The position numbers were made by a program, and so were the translations under genes. From Sphingobium sp. KCTC 72723 (GTDB lineage: Bacteria; Pseudomonadota; Alphaproteobacteria; Sphingomonadales; Sphingomonadaceae), in the NCBI RefSeq assembly GCF_014280435.1, contig NZ_CP060388.1, positions 1,736,001 to 1,800,000 on the forward strand: a stretch of DNA of 64,000 nucleotides. The letters are read 5' to 3'. The first letter of the stretch is position 1. Each line of letters opens with the position of its first letter. The notes under the pieces are model-generated. The model had not been told where the DNA came from. It worked only from the letters and a program-made list of their open reading frames with translations, and made no database searches. Positions 16,176 to 25,136 of the stretch are shown here, one piece after another.

Positions 16176-17055
16176 CGAGCTGGCGGGTCTTTACGGCGAC
16201 GACGCCTTGCGGGCGCACCTGGATGAAAAGGATGACGAAGACGAGCAGCAACATCTGCGCCACGCTGACATCGACGAAAATCTGCGCGAGCGCGGCGAAC
16301 AGCCCCAATATGATCGCCGATGCGGTCGTGCCGACGATGCTGCCAAGGCCACCCATCACCACGACCAGGAAGGCGGGAATGATATAGCTTTGCCCGACAT
16401 TGGGCGTCACCGGGCCAAGCAGCGCCAACATGACTCCCGCCAGTCCCGCGACCCCCGAACCGAGGCAGAAGATCGTGAAATCCACGCGCTTGACGTCGAT
16501 GCCACTGGCCGACGCCATCATCCGGTCCTGATTGACGGCCCGCACCAGCAAGCCGATCCGTGTCTTGAGCAACAACAGTGCGAGCGCACCCAGCACCAGC
16601 GCGGCGATGGCAATGATGAACAGCCGCGCCGATGGTAAAGTGACGCCGAACGCGACGAAACTGCCCGTCAGCCATTCGGGCGCACGCACTTCCACCCCGA
16701 TCGCGCCGAACAGGTCGCGCGCGCCCTGTTGCAGGATCAGGCTGACCCCCCATGTCGCCAGCAACGTATCGAGCGGCCGCGCGGAAAGGTGACGGATCAG
16801 CGTGGACTGTATGAACCCGCCCATCGCGGCTGCACCCGCGAACGCGACGGGGATCGCCAATATGATCCCCATCGCGCCCGGCACCACCAGCAACGTCATC
16901 CAGGCGAGATAACCGCCCAGCATCAGCATTTCGCCATGCGCCATGTTGATCACGCGCATCAGCCCGAAGGAGAGGGCCAGGCCAAGCGCGGCCAACAGAT
17001 AGAGCGACGCCAGCGAAATGCCGTTGAACAGCTGGTTGAGGAAAAGGGCGTCCAT
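16168..17055 (-). CDS. urtB: Urea ABC transporter permease UrtB
   Basis: 295-aa LivH-like permease partner of UrtC. Landmarks: MDALFLNQLFNGISLASLYLLAALG start, RVINMAHGEMLMLGGYLAW, NVGQSYIIPAFLVVVMGGLGS. Some UrtB proteins carry a long periplasmic N-terminal domain; this one is the short form. The frame runs further upstream through the repeat element, but the start at 17055 coincides with the first membrane helix. Confidence 0.93.
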   Translation of the reverse strand: MDALFLNQLFNGISLASLYLLAALGLALSFGLMRVINMAHGEMLMLGGYLAWMTLLVVPGAMGIILAIPVAFAGAAAMGGFIQSTLIRHLSARPLDTLLATWGVSLILQQGARDLFGAIGVEVRAPEWLTGSFVAFGVTLPSARLFIIAIAALVLGALALLLLKTRIGLLVRAVNQDRMMASASGIDVKRVDFTIFCLGSGVAGLAGVMLALLGPVTPNVGQSYIIPAFLVVVMGGLGSIVGTTASAIILGLFAALAQIFVDVSVAQMLLLVFVILFIQVRPQGVVAVKTRQLDA

Positions 17056-17067
17056 GCGCTTAAAAAT

Positions 17068-17164
17068 CCGTTCGTCCTGAGCGAAGTCGAAGGACTTGCC
17101 TGAGCGAAGCGAAGGCATTTCGCTCCGCGCGATGAGGGGCTTCGACAGGCTCAGCCCGAACGGG
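17068..17164. repeat. REP-type inverted intergenic repeat
   Basis: CCGTTCGTCCTGAGCGAAG begins the left arm at 17068 and GCTTCGACAGGCTCAGCCCG begins the right arm at 17139; the arms are imperfect reverse complements around GTCGAAG. This pair is a widespread dispersed palindrome in sphingomonads and other bacteria. It sits between urtA and urtB inside the operon, so it may act as an mRNA stability or attenuation element separating the abundant binding protein from the permeases. Confidence 0.75.
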
Positions 17165-17177
17165 ATTGTGCGACATT

Positions 17178-18395
17178 TTACAGCTTGCAGGTCTTGCCGG
17201 GGAAGGCCAGCGCGTCATAGGGTTCCGGCACGATGTCCTTGCCGCTGTCGGCAATGATCTCGAACTGGCCATCTGCCTTCAGCTTGCCGATATAGGCTTT
17301 CTGGACCAGGCTCTGGTTCGCGGCGAAGCTGACCATGCCCATCGGCGTCGCGAACCCGCCCAGCGTCGCCGCCGCTTTACGCACCGCTTCGGGGTCGAAG
17401 CTCTTGGCCTTCTCCACTGCCGCTTTCCACGCATATACGTCCAGATAGCCATGGACCATCGGGTCGGTGATCGCCGCGTCCTTGCCGAACTTGGCCTTAT
17501 AGGCGGCGATGAACTTGGCGTTCGCCTCCCCGGTCAGGCTCTGGAAATAATTCCATGCGGCATAGCTGCCCTCGACCAGACCCGCGCCCATGGCCTGCGC
17601 TTCCTGTTCGCCGATGGAAAAGGACATGACCGGCATCGTCTTGGGGCTGATGCCTGCGGCCTGCATCTGCTTGAAGAAGGCGACATTGCTGTCGCCGTTC
17701 AGCGTGTTGATGATGATCGCGGGTTTTGCCTGCGCAATCTTGGCGATCACGCCCGAAAAATCGGTCCCGCCCAGCGGCACATAGGCTTCGCCCAGCACCT
17801 GCATCCCGCCCTTTTCGATATGCTTTTTCAGGATCAGGTTGGCGGTGCGGGGATAGACATAATCGGACCCGACCAGGAAGAAGCTCTTGTAGCCCTGCTT
17901 CACTGCCCATTCGAGCGCGGGGAGCGCCTGCTGGTTGGGTTGCGCGCCCGAATAGATGATGTTGGGCGAACATTCATTCCCCTCAAACTGTACCGGATAC
18001 CAGAGCAGATTCTTCGTCCGCTCGAAAACCGGCAACATCGCCTTGCGGCTGGCCGAGGTCCAGCCACCGAACACCGTCGCCACCTTGTCGCTTTCGATCA
18101 GCTTGGACGCCTTCTGCGCGAAGGTCGACGGGTCGGACGCGCCATCCTCGACCAGCGCATTGATCTGCTTGCCCATGACGCCGCCCGTGGCGTTGATTTC
18201 CTCGATCGCCAGCATTTCGGCATTTTTCACGGTGATCTCGCTGATCGCCATCGTGCCGGTCAGCGATTGCAGCACGCCCACCGAAACGCTGTCGCCCGCA
18301 GGCGCGCTCGCATTGTCGCCGCCGCCACCCGAACAGGCAGCCAGCGCCAGCGCGGCGGACGTAGTGGCAAGCAGCAGCAGCCTGGAACGGATCAT
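17178..18395 (-). CDS. urtA: Urea ABC transporter substrate-binding lipoprotein UrtA
   Basis: 405 aa. The N-terminus MIRSRLLLLATTSAALALAACSGGG carries a lipobox (LAAC), so it is probably a lipoprotein in the periplasm. The body matches UrtA: VGVLQSLTGTMAISE, GGWTSASRKAMLPVFE, LLWYPVQFEGNECSPNI, VGSDYVYPRTAN, VEGSYAAWNYFQS. UrtA binds urea and passes it to UrtBC. First gene of the operon; a 16-bp TACGTCA element lies 91 bp upstream. Confidence 0.94.
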   Translation of the reverse strand: MIRSRLLLLATTSAALALAACSGGGGDNASAPAGDSVSVGVLQSLTGTMAISEITVKNAEMLAIEEINATGGVMGKQINALVEDGASDPSTFAQKASKLIESDKVATVFGGWTSASRKAMLPVFERTKNLLWYPVQFEGNECSPNIIYSGAQPNQQALPALEWAVKQGYKSFFLVGSDYVYPRTANLILKKHIEKGGMQVLGEAYVPLGGTDFSGVIAKIAQAKPAIIINTLNGDSNVAFFKQMQAAGISPKTMPVMSFSIGEQEAQAMGAGLVEGSYAAWNYFQSLTGEANAKFIAAYKAKFGKDAAITDPMVHGYLDVYAWKAAVEKAKSFDPEAVRKAAATLGGFATPMGMVSFAANQSLVQKAYIGKLKADGQFEIIADSGKDIVPEPYDALAFPGKTCKL

Positions 18396-18485
18396 CGTCT
18401 GAAGTCTCCTCCATGGCAGGGCCGGACATGACGCTGCCGCACATTGGATGCCCTAAAGGCTATGGAATGCCGCCTGTCCCCCGTA

Positions 18486-18501
18486 TGCGTCATTTGACGT
18501 A
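18486..18501 (-). promoter_or_regulatory. TACGTCA-type 16-bp dyad upstream of urtA
   Basis: On the minus strand TACGTCAAATGACGCA, a nearly perfect dyad with half-sites TACGTCA and TGCGTCA. It lies 91 bp upstream of urtA and 35 bp upstream of the divergent ppiC-like gene. It belongs to a set of four such sites in this window. Confidence 0.55.
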
Positions 18502-18535
18502 GGCAGCAGCGACCGCTTGCGCCTAGAATGACACC

Positions 18536-19387
18536 ATGGCGATCGGGGCGGACAGAATGGACGATGGCGGGTTAGCGCAGCGGCGATCGCGCTCGTTCTC
18601 ACGTGCGGGAGCTACCCTTATTTTGCGCGATCCGCTATTTGCGTTTCTGCTCGCCGGGGTCGCGCTGTTTGTCGGCTATCAGGCGATCGAACGGATGCGC
18701 ACGCCGCCGGTCGTCTACACCGCCGATGTCGAACAAGCGACGCTTGCCGATTTCGAGACATTGACCGGGCGCAAGGCCAGCGCCGCCGACCGCGCCCGCC
18801 TGAAAGCGGATTATCTGGCCGAGGAGTTGCTGTTCCGCGAAGCGATCGCCCGCAACATGCACCTGACCGACGGCGAAACCCACAAGCGGCTGGTCGACAA
18901 GCTGCGCTACCTGATCGCCGGCGCGCCGCCCGAACCGACCGAAGAACAGCTGGTCAACCATTATGCCGAAAATCTGGTCCAATATCGCGCCGAACCGCGC
19001 AGCAGCTTCACCCAGGTCTATCGCATCGCCAAACCCGCCGACGCAGCACTGATTCTGGCGCAGCTCAACGCCGGGGAGACAGTGGCCAGCGACGATTTCT
19101 GGCTGGGCCGCGACTTCCCCCGCTATGGCGATTCGATGGTGCGCGGCATTTTCGGCCAGCCCTTCGTCGCCACACTAAAAACCGCCCCGGAAGGCTGCTG
19201 GATCGGCCCGGTGCAATCGCCGCGCGGCTGGCATTTCGTGCGCAAGCGCGAAAGCATCGCATCGGCCATGATTCCCTTTCCCGCGATCCGGGATCAGGTG
19301 CGGCAGGATTATATGATCGCTCACAGCAATACAGCCATTGGCAAGGCGCTGGCGGACCTGAAGGAGAAATTCGATGTGGAAGAATAG
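18536..19387 (+). CDS. Membrane-anchored PpiC-like peptidyl-prolyl isomerase
   Basis: 283 aa. One N-terminal membrane segment (LFAFLLAGVALFVGYQAI, residues about 34-51), then a helical SurA/PpiD-like part (LKADYLAEELLFREAIARNMHL) and a parvulin domain (about residues 145-245, with FVATLKTAPEGCWIGPVQSPRGWHFVRKRE). Parvulins catalyse proline isomerisation of exported proteins. The next gene overlaps it by 14 bp, so the pair is co-translated. It is divergent from urtA and close to the qhp genes, whose periplasmic products might be clients; that is inference. Confidence 0.85.
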   Translation: MAIGADRMDDGGLAQRRSRSFSRAGATLILRDPLFAFLLAGVALFVGYQAIERMRTPPVVYTADVEQATLADFETLTGRKASAADRARLKADYLAEELLFREAIARNMHLTDGETHKRLVDKLRYLIAGAPPEPTEEQLVNHYAENLVQYRAEPRSSFTQVYRIAKPADAALILAQLNAGETVASDDFWLGRDFPRYGDSMVRGIFGQPFVATLKTAPEGCWIGPVQSPRGWHFVRKRESIASAMIPFPAIRDQVRQDYMIAHSNTAIGKALADLKEKFDVEE

Positions 19388-20369
19388 TCTGGCCGCCCTG
19401 CTGCTGGCGCTGGCGGCGCTATTGCCCGGCACGGCAATGGCCGACATCTTCCTGTCCGCCGATTTCGCCCTGACCCGTGGCGAAGATCCGGGCAGTTATG
19501 AATTGACTGCCGCCGTCCCCGAAGCGGTCGGCCAGCCAGCGCCGGTCGTCTGGCCGCAGGGATGCCGCCAGACCGCGATGAGCCGCCAGACCAGCGGTGG
19601 GCGGGCGCAATATGCCTATGAATTTTCCTGCGACCGCGCCTTCACGACGGACGACCGAATCGGGACGCCATGGAAAGCGGATGGCGGACACTTCGTCACC
19701 AACATATTGGGCGCGCAGGTCGACCGCAGCCTGACTGGCGACGTCAATGGTATTCAGATACCCGTCGGCGAAACTGCCGCAACCGCCCGTCCGCTCACTA
19801 CCATTGCCCCTGAATTTCTGGCGCAGGGCGTCTGGCACATCTGGTTGGGCTGGGACCATCTGGCGTTCGTTCTGTGCCTGGCGCTGCTGGCGCGCGGACG
19901 CGATTTATTGTGGCTTGTCAGTGCGTTCACTGCTGGTCACTCTGTCTCTCTCGCTGTCGCCTTTTTCGAGCTGATCCGCGTCCCCGTGCCGCCGGTGGAA
20001 GCCGCGATTGCCCTGTCCATCGCCTTCATGGCGCGTGAAGCCCTGCTGGTCGGCAAAGGCGAGCAGGCCTTCGCTTTCCGCCGCCAGTTGATCGTGGTGT
20101 CGCTGTTCGGCCTGCTCCATGGCCTTGGCTTTGCCACGGCGCTGGGCGAACTGGGCGTGCAGGCGGGGGAGAAACTGCCCGCGCTGGTCTTCTTCAACAT
20201 CGGCGTGGAAGCGGGGCAATTGCTGTTCGTCGGCGCGATCCTGGGCTTGCTGGCGGGATTGCGCGCAGTATCGCTGGCCTCGCCGGTGAGAGTCGCGGCA
20301 CTCTATGCCGTGGGCGCGATCGGCGCCTTCTGGATGGTCGAGCGGGTCGCGGGGTTCGCCATCGCCTGA
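19374..20369 (+). CDS. HupE/UreJ-like membrane protein
   Basis: 331 aa with a signal peptide (MWKNSLAALLLALAALLPGTAMADI), a roughly 120-residue periplasmic domain and a C-terminal membrane domain of about seven helices. Histidine-bearing motifs WLGWDHLAFVLCL, FTAGHSVSLA, LHGLGFATAL and FNIGVEAGQL match the HupE/UreJ family, members of which take up nickel. Next to a urea transporter, nickel supply for urease is an attractive role, but no urease gene is in the window. Its last 67 bp overlap the 3' end of the convergent protease gene. Confidence 0.82.
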   Translation: MWKNSLAALLLALAALLPGTAMADIFLSADFALTRGEDPGSYELTAAVPEAVGQPAPVVWPQGCRQTAMSRQTSGGRAQYAYEFSCDRAFTTDDRIGTPWKADGGHFVTNILGAQVDRSLTGDVNGIQIPVGETAATARPLTTIAPEFLAQGVWHIWLGWDHLAFVLCLALLARGRDLLWLVSAFTAGHSVSLAVAFFELIRVPVPPVEAAIALSIAFMAREALLVGKGEQAFAFRRQLIVVSLFGLLHGLGFATALGELGVQAGEKLPALVFFNIGVEAGQLLFVGAILGLLAGLRAVSLASPVRVAALYAVGAIGAFWMVERVAGFAIA

Positions 20370-20983
20370 TCGGCCATTTCCCGCGCGATGATGCCGCTCG
20401 CATTGGCCACGGCGAAACTCACGCCAAACAGGTTGCGCTGCTGCGGCACGCCGGGAATCGGCCGGGGATGGCCCGACGCATGGATAATGCCATCCCGCTC
20501 GACACAGGCGTCACGCGGGCAATCCCAGTCGAGCGTCACGCCCAATACCCCGTCCAGGCGACCGGGCCAGCAGGGTTGACCGTCCGCCTCCCGCGCGGCG
20601 ACGATCCTGATGCCCGCCGCCCTTGCCCGCGCCGCTGCCGCTGCAAAGGCCGCCGCATGGGCCGGGTTCATTGTACCAAGGCTCAGGTTGATGATGTCCA
20701 CCCGCGCCGCCACCGCCCGGTCGATCGCACTGACCAGCGCCCGCGCACTGGCACGCAACCCGTCGTGAAACACCCGGATCGGCAGGCACAGCGAGTCAGG
20801 TGCCTGCTCCTGAATCGCGGCAGTGACGGCCGTGCCATGGCCGAGAGCGTCGATGCTGTCGCCATCGCGCACCGCGCCATCGCGCGCCACGGCGAAGCCG
20901 GGCAACAGGCGCGCCGCGTCGATATGGGGATGATCGGGATGGACGCCGCTGTCGATCACGGCGATGCGGATGGCGTCAGGCAT
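20303..20983 (-). CDS. qhpE: Subtilisin-like protease of the amine dehydrogenase cluster (QhpE)
   Basis: 226-aa S8 peptidase without a signal peptide. QhpE is described as removing the leader of the cross-linked gamma subunit. The triad is visible: Asp 11 (IAVIDSGVHPDHP), His 49 (DALGHGTAV) and Ser 189 (FGVSFAVANASG). Two departures from the family are evident: the usual AAGN oxyanion-hole segment reads AAREADG (about 129-135), and the Pro after the serine motif is missing. The start at 20983 overlaps the exporter gene by 8 bp. Last gene of the qhp operon. Confidence 0.85.
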   Translation of the reverse strand: MPDAIRIAVIDSGVHPDHPHIDAARLLPGFAVARDGAVRDGDSIDALGHGTAVTAAIQEQAPDSLCLPIRVFHDGLRASARALVSAIDRAVAARVDIINLSLGTMNPAHAAAFAAAAARARAAGIRIVAAREADGQPCWPGRLDGVLGVTLDWDCPRDACVERDGIIHASGHPRPIPGVPQQRNLFGVSFAVANASGIIAREMADQAMANPATRSTIQKAPIAPTA

Positions 20984-22679
20984 CCACCGGCTCGCCGCGC
21001 CGTTCGACCAGCGCATGACCATCGGCCAGCCGCACGATCATGTCGGCGGATGCGGCCATGGCAGGCTTGTGGGTGATGACGATGATCGTGGCATTGGGCA
21101 ACGCCCCGCGCAGCCGCCCGGCGATCAGCCGCTCCGTTTCGCCATCCAGCGCGGAAGTGGGTTCGTCCAGAATCAATATGCTGGGTGACCGCAACAATGC
21201 GCGCGCCAGCACTACCCGCTGCCGCTCGCCCGTCGACAACGCCATGCCGCGTTCACCGGCGCGGGTCGCATAGCCCAGTGGCAGGCTGGCGATGAAATCG
21301 TCCAGACCGGCGGCATGGGCAGCCGCCTCTATATCCGCCTGCTGCACGTCGGCCATGGCAAAGCCGATATTGGCGGCGATGCTGTCGTTGAACAGATAGG
21401 GCGACTGATCGACCAGGATGATTTCACGGCGCAGGTCGTCCAGTCGGTAATCGCGCAGGTCGCGGTCGTTGACCCATATGCGCCCCGCGTCGGGATCAAG
21501 GTAACGCACCATCAGGTCGGCCATGGTCGATTTGCCCACGCCGCTGGGGCCAAGGATGGCGCACAGGCTGCCCGCCGGGATGGTCAGGTCGATGTCCCGC
21601 AACACGGCATCGCGATCGTAGCGCATCGCCACGCCATCGAAGCGCAAGGCACCTGCCCGCTCCATCGGCACGGCGTCCGCCCGCTCGACCACTTCGGCCT
21701 TCGTATCGAACAGCTCGAATATCCGCCCCAGCGACACCCGCGCCGAAGCAAGGCCCGACGTCAGCCCCATCAGCGTCTGAATGGGGGAGAGCAGCCGCAT
21801 ATGATAGGTCATGAAGGCGACGAGCGTGCCGATGCTCATGCCGCCCTCTATGATGCGCCAGCCGCCATAGAGGATCACCGCCGATGTCGCCGCCGTCATC
21901 AACGCTCCGGGCAGCGCGCCCGTCATGAAGGAAGCGACCTGCATTTTCAGCATCGAACCGACAAAGGCGTCATTCTTCTGCCGGAAGCGCCCCACCTCAT
22001 GCTCGCCCGCGCGGAGCGAGGCGACGACCCGCATCCCCATCACCGTATCGACCAGCAGGCTGCCCAGATCCGCGCCCTTTTCCCGCATGTCGCGGGTCAG
22101 GTCGGTCAGGCGGCGCTGATAATGGCGGAACGTAGCGAGGCTGGCGGGGACGAGGATGACGCTGACCAGAAACAGCCGCCAGTCGAGCCAGACCATCATC
22201 GCGACGCAGCCGACGAAGAACAGCAGGTTGCTGACCACCGACAGTAACGTGTCCGACGCGATCCGCTGCACGTCGCTGACATCGCTATTCATGCGGGAGA
22301 CGAGATCGCCGAGGCGAAAGCTGCCGTAGAAGCGCGGCGAGAGCGTCTGAAGATGGCGCAGCAGCGCGGCGCGAATATCGTACAGCATTGCCGCCGACAG
22401 CGCGACATAACGGTAGCTGGCGAGGATATTGACGCCGAAACCCGCGATGGTCAGCGCCACCATGACGGCGGCGATCCGCACCAATGCGCCCATGTCGTGT
22501 TTCAGCAGCGCCTGGTCTATCATCAGCTTGGACAGATAGGGTTGGGCGAGGCCGAGCATGGTGGAGAGCAGGCTGATCGCCAGCACCATCAGCAACGCGC
22601 CGCGATAGGGGCGCAGGAAGGGCGTGAGCCGCTTATAGGCGCTCCAGTCAGCGATCGGCGGAGACGACGGCACGGTCAT
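20976..22679 (-). CDS. qhpF: ABC exporter for the amine dehydrogenase gamma subunit (QhpF)
   Basis: 567-aa fused membrane/ATPase exporter. Six membrane helices cover about residues 25-300. The ATPase domain has Walker A GPSGVGKSTMADL, Q-loop ILVDQSPYLFNDSI, signature ALSTGERQRVVLARAL and Walker B ILILDEPTSALDGET. In known qhp operons this protein carries the modified gamma polypeptide to the periplasm because it lacks a Sec signal. The order G-F-E with ATGA overlaps supports that assignment; a general lipid/peptide exporter would be the fallback reading. Confidence 0.87.
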   Translation of the reverse strand: MTVPSSPPIADWSAYKRLTPFLRPYRGALLMVLAISLLSTMLGLAQPYLSKLMIDQALLKHDMGALVRIAAVMVALTIAGFGVNILASYRYVALSAAMLYDIRAALLRHLQTLSPRFYGSFRLGDLVSRMNSDVSDVQRIASDTLLSVVSNLLFFVGCVAMMVWLDWRLFLVSVILVPASLATFRHYQRRLTDLTRDMREKGADLGSLLVDTVMGMRVVASLRAGEHEVGRFRQKNDAFVGSMLKMQVASFMTGALPGALMTAATSAVILYGGWRIIEGGMSIGTLVAFMTYHMRLLSPIQTLMGLTSGLASARVSLGRIFELFDTKAEVVERADAVPMERAGALRFDGVAMRYDRDAVLRDIDLTIPAGSLCAILGPSGVGKSTMADLMVRYLDPDAGRIWVNDRDLRDYRLDDLRREIILVDQSPYLFNDSIAANIGFAMADVQQADIEAAAHAAGLDDFIASLPLGYATRAGERGMALSTGERQRVVLARALLRSPSILILDEPTSALDGETERLIAGRLRGALPNATIIVITHKPAMAASADMIVRLADGHALVERRGEPVDA

Positions 22680-23683
22680 GCCGCCTGCCGCCGGGGGACG
22701 AGGCGGAAGCCGTCGAGCGCATAGCGCGGCTCGGGCATGGTCGCCAGCAGCGCGGTGCAGCGCCGATGCCCGGCCATCAGCGCATCATGCTGCGCCCGCC
22801 ACCAGTCGCCCTGCCCCCCGGTCGCATAGAATTGCGCGCAGAGCAGCAAATGCCGTCGCATCGTGGCGATCAGCATGGACTGATAATGGGTGAGCAATGC
22901 CGCACGATCGCCCCCCTCCGCTATGCCGGTCAATACAGCAGCGGCGAGGATAGCTTCCCGCACCGATTGGGCGGTGCCGTCGCCGCAGATCGGGTCGAAG
23001 CCCAACGCCGCCGTGCCGCAGGCCAGCCAGTCGTCGCCGCACAGCGGCAGATGCAGGCGCGGCGCAGCCATGAACGGCATGGACGCGGCACCGACCGCAT
23101 CGACCACCGGCGCGATCAGGTGGCTTTGGCCGAGCAGCATGTCGAGGCCGTCGCCCACCGCCAGCAGCCATCCCTCCCCCGGTTCGGCGGGGACGAGAAA
23201 CAGCCAGCCATTCGCGACCGCCTCGACTCGGCATTCCTGCGCAGATTGCGGATCGCGCAGGCGCACTTTGGCGGCGATGGCATTGCGATCGCCAAAGATA
23301 TGGAGGTCGCCCATCGGCAGCGGGGGCGCGGCGTGGAGCGTGAAATCGGCGGGCGATCCGGCCGGTGCGGCATCAACGGTCGGCAAGGCCGCCTGCACCG
23401 CATCTTCCGACGCCAGCGCCGCCATGTGCGGCACCGTCACGGCCGGTCCGCCCCACGCCACCACCCGCCGCATGATATGCGGGCTATCGGCGAACAGGTC
23501 CACCCGTTCGAATATCCCGCGCACCAGCGACAGCGCCGCTTCGCTGAGCAGGATCGTCGGCACTGGCGCGCGATGGGCGGCTTGGCTTGCGACCCGAAGG
23601 CCAGCCCGGTCCAGAAGATAGGCGCATGTCGTCGCGGCGATTCCGCTGCCCTTGATCGCGACGATCATGCCGGCATCGCTCAC
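22676..23683 (-). CDS. qhpG: FAD-dependent monooxygenase for CTQ formation (QhpG)
   Basis: 335 aa. The N-terminus IKGSGIAATTCAYLLDRAGL is an FAD-binding Rossmann motif (GxGxxA), and the later GDDWLACGTAALGFDPICGDGTAQSVREAI matches the second FAD motif of the tryptophan halogenase/aromatic hydroxylase class. QhpG is known to dihydroxylate the gamma-subunit tryptophan that becomes cysteine tryptophylquinone. Start and stop overlap neighbours by 4 bp. Confidence 0.88.
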   Translation of the reverse strand: MSDAGMIVAIKGSGIAATTCAYLLDRAGLRVASQAAHRAPVPTILLSEAALSLVRGIFERVDLFADSPHIMRRVVAWGGPAVTVPHMAALASEDAVQAALPTVDAAPAGSPADFTLHAAPPLPMGDLHIFGDRNAIAAKVRLRDPQSAQECRVEAVANGWLFLVPAEPGEGWLLAVGDGLDMLLGQSHLIAPVVDAVGAASMPFMAAPRLHLPLCGDDWLACGTAALGFDPICGDGTAQSVREAILAAAVLTGIAEGGDRAALLTHYQSMLIATMRRHLLLCAQFYATGGQGDWWRAQHDALMAGHRRCTALLATMPEPRYALDGFRLVPRRQAA

Positions 23684-24768
23684 GGCACCGCGACCATGCC
23701 CGCGCCGGTGGTGTCATAGCCCAGATCCCACGTCACATCATGTTTGAGCGTCTTGGCGTCATACACTTCCACATCATAGCTGGCGCCGTAGATATAGAGT
23801 TTGCGCCCGTCCATCGACATGCCCAGGCGAAAGCGCGAACGGCAGGGAAATTCCGCCTTGTCGACTACCGCATTGCTGGCCATGTCCATATGCCAGAATT
23901 CGCAACGCTTGTTGCCCAGCTTCCCGTTGGTGACGACGGTATAGGCGTCCTTGCCATCAGGCGTCATCTGCATCCCCGCCATGGCGTCGGGCGCGGGGCC
24001 GATGGGGGTGAAATCGAACTGGCGGGTGGTCAGGTCGAACCGCGCCATGCCGAACATCTTGTTGTGGATATAGGGGTCCGCCGCGTTGAACAGCGAGACA
24101 TATTGGCCCGGCGTGCGGATGGCGTCGAGCGTGCCGCCAAAGCCGCCATTTTCCATGCCGGTCGTTTCCGGCTTGGACAGGTCGATGCGATCGATCGCCT
24201 TGAGGCTGGCCAGGTCGATGATGATGACCTTCTCCCCAAAGACATAGAGATATTTGCCGTCGGGCGAGACTTTATAGCCGCCACGCCCGCCACCGGCACG
24301 CTCATCTTCCTTGTCGATCTCCGCCGTGCGCACGACCTTTTGCAGTTTCAGGTCGATGACGCCATACATCGGCTTGCTGACGGTGTAGCGGTCGATGCCC
24401 TTTTCGAACTTCGATATGACGGTGTAGAAATAGCGCCCGGTCGGGTCCGGCGTGCCGCCCCAGAAACGGTAGCGGGTGGTGCCATCGTTCAGGCTGAACT
24501 TGTTGATGACCTTGCGCGTCGCGGTGTCGATCACCTCGATCCCGCTGGTGGTGATGGTGGTCACATAAATGCGTTTGCCATCGTCGGACAATTGCATCGA
24601 CGTGGGCAGGCCAGTGTCCAGCTTGATGGTGGAGGTGACTGCGCCCTTCCCTTCCTCGAACACCAGCAGGCTGTCGGGATAGGAACCCATGAACAGGGTT
24701 GCGGCGGACGCGGGCAACACCGCCAGCGCCGCAAGGCCGGTGGCGAGCATCAGGCGGAATGTCTGCAT
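23680..24768 (-). CDS. qhpB: Quinohemoprotein amine dehydrogenase, beta subunit
   Basis: 362 aa with a Sec signal (MQTFRLMLATGLAALAVLPASAATLF) and seven-bladed beta-propeller character: repeated units such as SDDGKRIYVTTITTSGIEVID, SPDGKYLYVFGEKVIIIDL and SMDGRKLYIYGASYDVEVYD. The beta subunit encloses the small gamma subunit in the periplasmic enzyme. I chose ATG 24768, preceded by AGGGG; an ATG at 24780 would overlap the qhpC stop (ATGA) and add four residues. Confidence 0.92.
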   Translation of the reverse strand: MQTFRLMLATGLAALAVLPASAATLFMGSYPDSLLVFEEGKGAVTSTIKLDTGLPTSMQLSDDGKRIYVTTITTSGIEVIDTATRKVINKFSLNDGTTRYRFWGGTPDPTGRYFYTVISKFEKGIDRYTVSKPMYGVIDLKLQKVVRTAEIDKEDERAGGGRGGYKVSPDGKYLYVFGEKVIIIDLASLKAIDRIDLSKPETTGMENGGFGGTLDAIRTPGQYVSLFNAADPYIHNKMFGMARFDLTTRQFDFTPIGPAPDAMAGMQMTPDGKDAYTVVTNGKLGNKRCEFWHMDMASNAVVDKAEFPCRSRFRLGMSMDGRKLYIYGASYDVEVYDAKTLKHDVTWDLGYDTTGAGMVAVP

Positions 24769-24776
24769 CGGACCCC

Positions 24777-25136
24777 TCATGGGAAAACGAGATCGAGACT
24801 GCGCCAGTCCTTCGTGGCGGTGGCGCAGTTGCTGGCCCAGTCGGGCGAATAATTGACATGGTCGGGCACCTGCACCGGCCAGAAGCAAGTGACGTAACAG
24901 TCGTAAATGTCGCGTTCGACCGGCTGGCACAGGCCCGCCGTGCCGCCGCCCGCATCGACTTCCCAGCCGGGCGAGAAGGACAGGGTGCAGCCCATCGGCA
25001 CATGGGGCCGCGGCTGTTGCTGAAGGGCGACGACATCTTCCTCCAGATCGGCGTCGGGTGAGGCCGCCGCTTCCATCTGCGTCACGGCCTCGTCGATCCG
25101 CTGCGCCTTTTTATTGATCGCCCGAAGATGCTTCAT
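24777..25136 (-). CDS. qhpC: Quinohemoprotein amine dehydrogenase, gamma subunit (CTQ-bearing)
   Basis: 119-aa precursor. The known gamma subunit carries four intrapeptidyl thioether bridges. Every partner residue is present here at the spacing I recall for the Paracoccus enzyme: Cys 50-Glu 59, Cys 70-Asp 76, Cys 84-Asp 92, and the cofactor pair Cys 80-Trp 86 (cysteine tryptophylquinone). Residues 1 to about 43 are a charged helical leader without a Sec signal, consistent with recognition by the radical SAM enzyme and export by QhpF. Starts in an ATGA overlap with qhpD. Confidence 0.95.
   Translation of the reverse strand: MKHLRAINKKAQRIDEAVTQMEAAASPDADLEEDVVALQQQPRPHVPMGCTLSFSPGWEVDAGGGTAGLCQPVERDIYDCYVTCFWPVQVPDHVNYSPDWASNCATATKDWRSLDLVFP

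Noticed and set aside
24886..24900. TGACGTA sequence inside qhpC
   Set aside because: Part of conserved codons of the gamma subunit; no second half-site.
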